Shown one piece after another: positions 7,247 through 9,728 of a stretch of 9,728 nucleotides of DNA (within the stretch, counting starts at the first letter, position 1; each line of letters begins with the position of its first letter). The position numbers and the translations under genes were made by a program. The stretch covers positions 1 through 9,728 of the forward strand of contig JADGRM010000065.1 of NCBI GenBank assembly GCA_017880945.1, given 5' to 3'. The notes under the pieces were generated by a model that did not search any database, was not told the DNA's origin, and saw only the letters and a program-made list of their open reading frames with translations. The stretch is from Gallionella sp. Lineage in GTDB: Bacteria; Pseudomonadota; Gammaproteobacteria; Burkholderiales; Gallionellaceae.

Positions 7247-7306
7247 GAAAATTGACTCCTGTCTGGCGAATTGTGCAATTGTAATTTGAATTGCCGGTCG
7301 CATCCT

Positions 7307-7333
7307 AAAAAACTTGGGGATATGAGGGATCCC
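7307..7333 (-). terminator. Weak possible terminator after ubiC
   Basis: Two bases after the ubiC stop, on the minus strand, GGGAT (7329-7333) pairs with ATCCC (7317-7321) around a 7-base loop. TTTTTT at 7307-7312 follows four bases after the stem. The stem is only 5 bp, so termination would be partial at best, and read-through into the enoyl-reductase gene is possible. Confidence 0.35.
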
Positions 7334-7334
7334 A

Positions 7335-7892
7335 CTAAACTCTCGCAGGGATTTTCAGCAGCAATATTCCCGGCAAAAATACTTCCGTGACCAGCAGCGG
7401 CGCATCGTGCAGATAGAACAGCGAACGGCGCGCCCACAACCTGTGAGGCGGATCGCTCAATACACTAGCGGCACGTTGATACAACCGATGTGTGTTGCGC
7501 AATGCCTGGTAATGCAGCGGCTTGCGCTCTACCAGCGGATGCGCGAACAACAATGCGCCGAGCGGATTGCTGCCCAGCGTGCGCACGGCCGACCATGCGC
7601 CGCGCAGATGCTCGCGGGCGAGCGCGCTGTGCGCGAACACCATCGGCTGATCGTCGGCATACAGGAACACTTCGCGCGACCAGGCGAGTTGCCGCGGCGC
7701 GACACTCAGTAGCGCCGTCTCGTCCAGCGCGATGCGTGCCAGGCCGCTGCGCACGCCGCGCACCGCGAAGTTCGTGCAGCGTTGCTGGATGCGTTGTGTC
7801 AGGGAACCAGGGTCGCGCAGCCAGGGAGCAAGGTCGGCTCCGCAGCCCAGCGCGGCACCGCGCCAGAATTTGTCTGGGGCGTGGTCAGACAT
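7335..7892 (-). CDS. ubiC: Chorismate lyase UbiC
   Basis: This 185-residue cytoplasmic enzyme converts chorismate to 4-hydroxybenzoate and pyruvate, the entry step to ubiquinone. It follows the E. coli UbiC layout throughout. WSREVFLYADDQP (71-83) holds Arg73, equivalent to the product-binding Arg76. LGSNPLGALLF (106-116) matches LGKTPLGRYLF. LWARRSLFYLHDAPLLVTEVFLP (152-174, in two blocks) holds Glu170, equivalent to catalytic Glu155. It is slightly longer than the 165 residues of E. coli, at both ends. The ATG at 7892 overlaps the recG stop by 8 bases (ATGTCTGA). An in-frame ATG at 7904 would give a 20-base overlap. Neither has a clear ribosome site, so translation is probably coupled to recG. 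Confidence 0.93.
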   Translation of the reverse strand: MSDHAPDKFWRGAALGCGADLAPWLRDPGSLTQRIQQRCTNFAVRGVRSGLARIALDETALLSVAPRQLAWSREVFLYADDQPMVFAHSALAREHLRGAWSAVRTLGSNPLGALLFAHPLVERKPLHYQALRNTHRLYQRAASVLSDPPHRLWARRSLFYLHDAPLLVTEVFLPGILLLKIPARV

Positions 7893-9728
7893 GCAGGTAG
7901 TCATGTTTGTTGGCCATCCAGCGTTGCAGATGCGCCCGCGCCGCGTCGGGAAAATCGCGCAGCAATTCATCGGCGACTTGCCGCGCGTGATTCAACAGGT
8001 CTTCATCCGCGCTGATGTCGGCGAAGCGCAGCATCGCGACGCCGCTCTGCCGCGCGCCGAGCAGTTCGCCGGGGCCGCGCAATTGCAAATCATGCTGGGC
8101 GATCGCGAAACCATCGGTGCTCTCGAAGATGATCTTCAGCCGCGCCCGCGCCAGCTCTGAGAGCGGTTGCTGATACAGCAGAATGCACAGGCTTTGCGCC
8201 GCGCCGCGCCCCACCCTGCCGCGCAGTTGGTGCAGTTGCGCCAGCCCCATGCGCTCGGCGTGGTCGATCACCATCAGGCTTGCGTTCGGCACATCCACAC
8301 CGACTTCGATTACCGTGGTGGCGACCAGCAGTTGCAACTCGCCCGCCTTGAACGCGGCCATCACGCGCGCCTTCTCGGCATTGTCCAGCTTGCCGTGCAC
8401 CAGCCCGACGCGCAGCTCGGGAAAAGTTTCGCTGAGCAACTGATAGGTTTCCAGCGCGGTTTGCAGTTGCAGCGTTTCCGATTCATCGATCAGCGGGCAC
8501 ACCCAATAGGCCTGATGTCCTGCCATGCAGGCGGCGCGCACTCTGGCTATCACCTCGTCGCGGCGTTCATCGCTGACCAGCTTGGTGATCACCGGTGTGC
8601 GCCCGGGCGGCAGCTCGTCGATCACCGACACATCCAGGTCGGCGTAGTAACTCATCGCCAAAGTGCGTGGTATCGGTGTGGCGCTCATCATCAGTTGGTG
8701 CGGCTCATTCGAATTCGATTTCACCGGTACATCTGTGTTCGAATTCTTGCCTTTGTTGCGCAGAGCAAGACGTTGCTGCACGCCAAACTTGTGCTGCTCG
8801 TCGACGATCGCCAGGCCGAGTTTGTGAAAGCTGATCTGCTCCTGGAACAGCGCGTGCGTGCCGATCGCGAGCAGCGTCGCGCCGGACGCGATATGTTCGG
8901 CGGCGAGTTGCTTGTCCTTTTTCTTCAGGCTGCCGGACAGCCACACCGGCGCGAGGCCGAGCGGTTCCAGCCAGTCGCGCAGCTTGAGGTAATGCTGCTC
9001 GGCAAGGATCTCGGTGGGCGCCATCAGCGCGACCTGGTAGCCGTTCTCGATCGCCTGCAACGCGGCCAGCGCCGCGACGATGGTCTTGCCGCTGCCGACA
9101 TCGCCGAGCAGCAGGCGCTGCATCGGGTGCGGCTGCGCGAGGTCGCGGCTGATCTCGGCGAAGGTGCGCTGTTGAGCCTTGGTCAGCGCGAACGGCAGGT
9201 CTTTGATCAGGCGGACGGTGAGTTTTCCGTGCGCTGCCAGCTTGGGCGCGATGCGCTGGCTGCGTTCGCGGTGATGCACGCGCATCGACAGCTGTTGAGC
9301 CAGCAGCTCGTCGAACTTGATGCGCCGCCAGGCGGCGTGGCTGCGCTCTTCCAGCGCGCTGGCGGCAATGTCCGGCGACGGGTTGTGCAGCAGCCGGATG
9401 CTGTCGGCGAAGCCGGCCAGTTTCAATTTTTGCAGCAGCGCCTCCGGCAAGGTGTCGGGCAGCGGCAGCGTCTCCAGCGCGTTGATGATCAGCTTGCGCA
9501 ATATGGGTTGCGCCAGCCCCGCCGTGGTCGGGTAGACCGGCGTAAGGCTTTGTTGCAGCGGCGTGTCGTCATCCACCGCGCGGCATTTCGGATGCACCAT
9601 CTCCGGCCCGTAATGGCCCATGCGCACCTCGCCGATCGCGCGGATCTGTTTGCCGACCGCGAGTTGCTTCTGCTGGCTGGGGTAGAAATTCAAAAAGCGC
9701 AGATACAGCTCGCCGCCGTTGTCCTCCA
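7885..9728 (-). CDS. recG: ATP-dependent DNA helicase RecG (5' end outside window)
   Basis: RecG remodels stalled replication forks and Holliday junctions. The last 613 residues are visible; the frame stays open through the right edge (EDNGGELYLRFLNFYPS), within the N-terminal wedge/OB domain, so about 70-80 residues are missing. Motifs in visible numbering: Walker A GDVGSGKT (208-215), MAPTEILAEQH (235-245), DEQH box (309-312) in VDEQHKFGVQQR, SATPIPRTLA (348-357), VATTVIEVGVDVPNA (468-482), motif VI QLRGRVGRG (500-508), and the RecG C-terminal DLQLRGPGELLGARQSG (546-562). A Ser/Asn-rich stretch of about 20 residues lies between the DEQH box and SATP motifs, some nine residues longer than in E. 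coli. An internal TTG at 9693 should not be taken as the start. The gene overlaps ubiC, suggesting a recG-ubiC operon. Confidence 0.97.
   Translation of the reverse strand, partial: EDNGGELYLRFLNFYPSQQKQLAVGKQIRAIGEVRMGHYGPEMVHPKCRAVDDDTPLQQSLTPVYPTTAGLAQPILRKLIINALETLPLPDTLPEALLQKLKLAGFADSIRLLHNPSPDIAASALEERSHAAWRRIKFDELLAQQLSMRVHHRERSQRIAPKLAAHGKLTVRLIKDLPFALTKAQQRTFAEISRDLAQPHPMQRLLLGDVGSGKTIVAALAALQAIENGYQVALMAPTEILAEQHYLKLRDWLEPLGLAPVWLSGSLKKKDKQLAAEHIASGATLLAIGTHALFQEQISFHKLGLAIVDEQHKFGVQQRLALRNKGKNSNTDVPVKSNSNEPHQLMMSATPIPRTLAMSYYADLDVSVIDELPPGRTPVITKLVSDERRDEVIARVRAACMAGHQAYWVCPLIDESETLQLQTALETYQLLSETFPELRVGLVHGKLDNAEKARVMAAFKAGELQLLVATTVIEVGVDVPNASLMVIDHAERMGLAQLHQLRGRVGRGAAQSLCILLYQQPLSELARARLKIIFESTDGFAIAQHDLQLRGPGELLGARQSGVAMLRFADISADEDLLNHARQVADELLRDFPDAARAHLQRWMANKHDYLHV

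Noticed and set aside
7263..7290. AATTG/CAATT repeats upstream of the reductase gene as an operator
   Set aside because: The arms are five bases of low-complexity AT sequence. Such matches are expected by chance, and no regulator gene is nearby.

Overview
The window looks like a chromosomal segment of a betaproteobacterium. I would guess the Nitrosomonadales/Gallionellaceae range, from the style of the UbiA, UbiC, RecG and Do-protease proteins and the moderately high GC; this placement is inference. Every convincing gene is on the minus strand, so transcription runs from high to low coordinates.

In transcription order: (1) recG, a DNA-branch-migration helicase cut by the right window edge, overlaps (2) ubiC, chorismate lyase, by a few bases. 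(3) Next is a 442-residue short-chain dehydrogenase-type protein whose motifs match enoyl-ACP reductases, probably the FabMG type. (4) A 285-bp gap follows, holding a decayed fragment of a second ubiA. (5) Then comes an AT-richer, multi-membrane-pass ArnT/PMT-type glycosyltransferase. (6) A 480-bp gap with no gene follows. (7) A Yip1-family membrane protein leads into a possible 24-codon leader ORF and then (8) ubiA, 4-hydroxybenzoate polyprenyltransferase. (9) Last is a Do-family (DegP/DegQ) periplasmic protease, ending in a rho-independent terminator and a REP-like palindrome.

Functionally, ubiC and ubiA carry out the first two committed steps of ubiquinone synthesis (chorismate to 4-hydroxybenzoate to its polyprenylated form), but here they lie about 4.6 kb apart. 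The ubiA remnant directly downstream of the enoyl-reductase gene suggests that ubiA, or a copy of it, once sat next to the recG-ubiC block and that the glycosyltransferase region arrived or was rearranged later. The protease and the lipid/envelope genes are ordinary housekeeping or envelope-maintenance functions.

I see no CRISPR array, tRNA, rRNA, intact transposase, prophage or defence system. The points most worth a second look are the ubiA remnant, the non-canonical enoyl reductase, the strong-ribosome-site mini-ORF that overlaps the ubiA start, and the REP-like palindrome.
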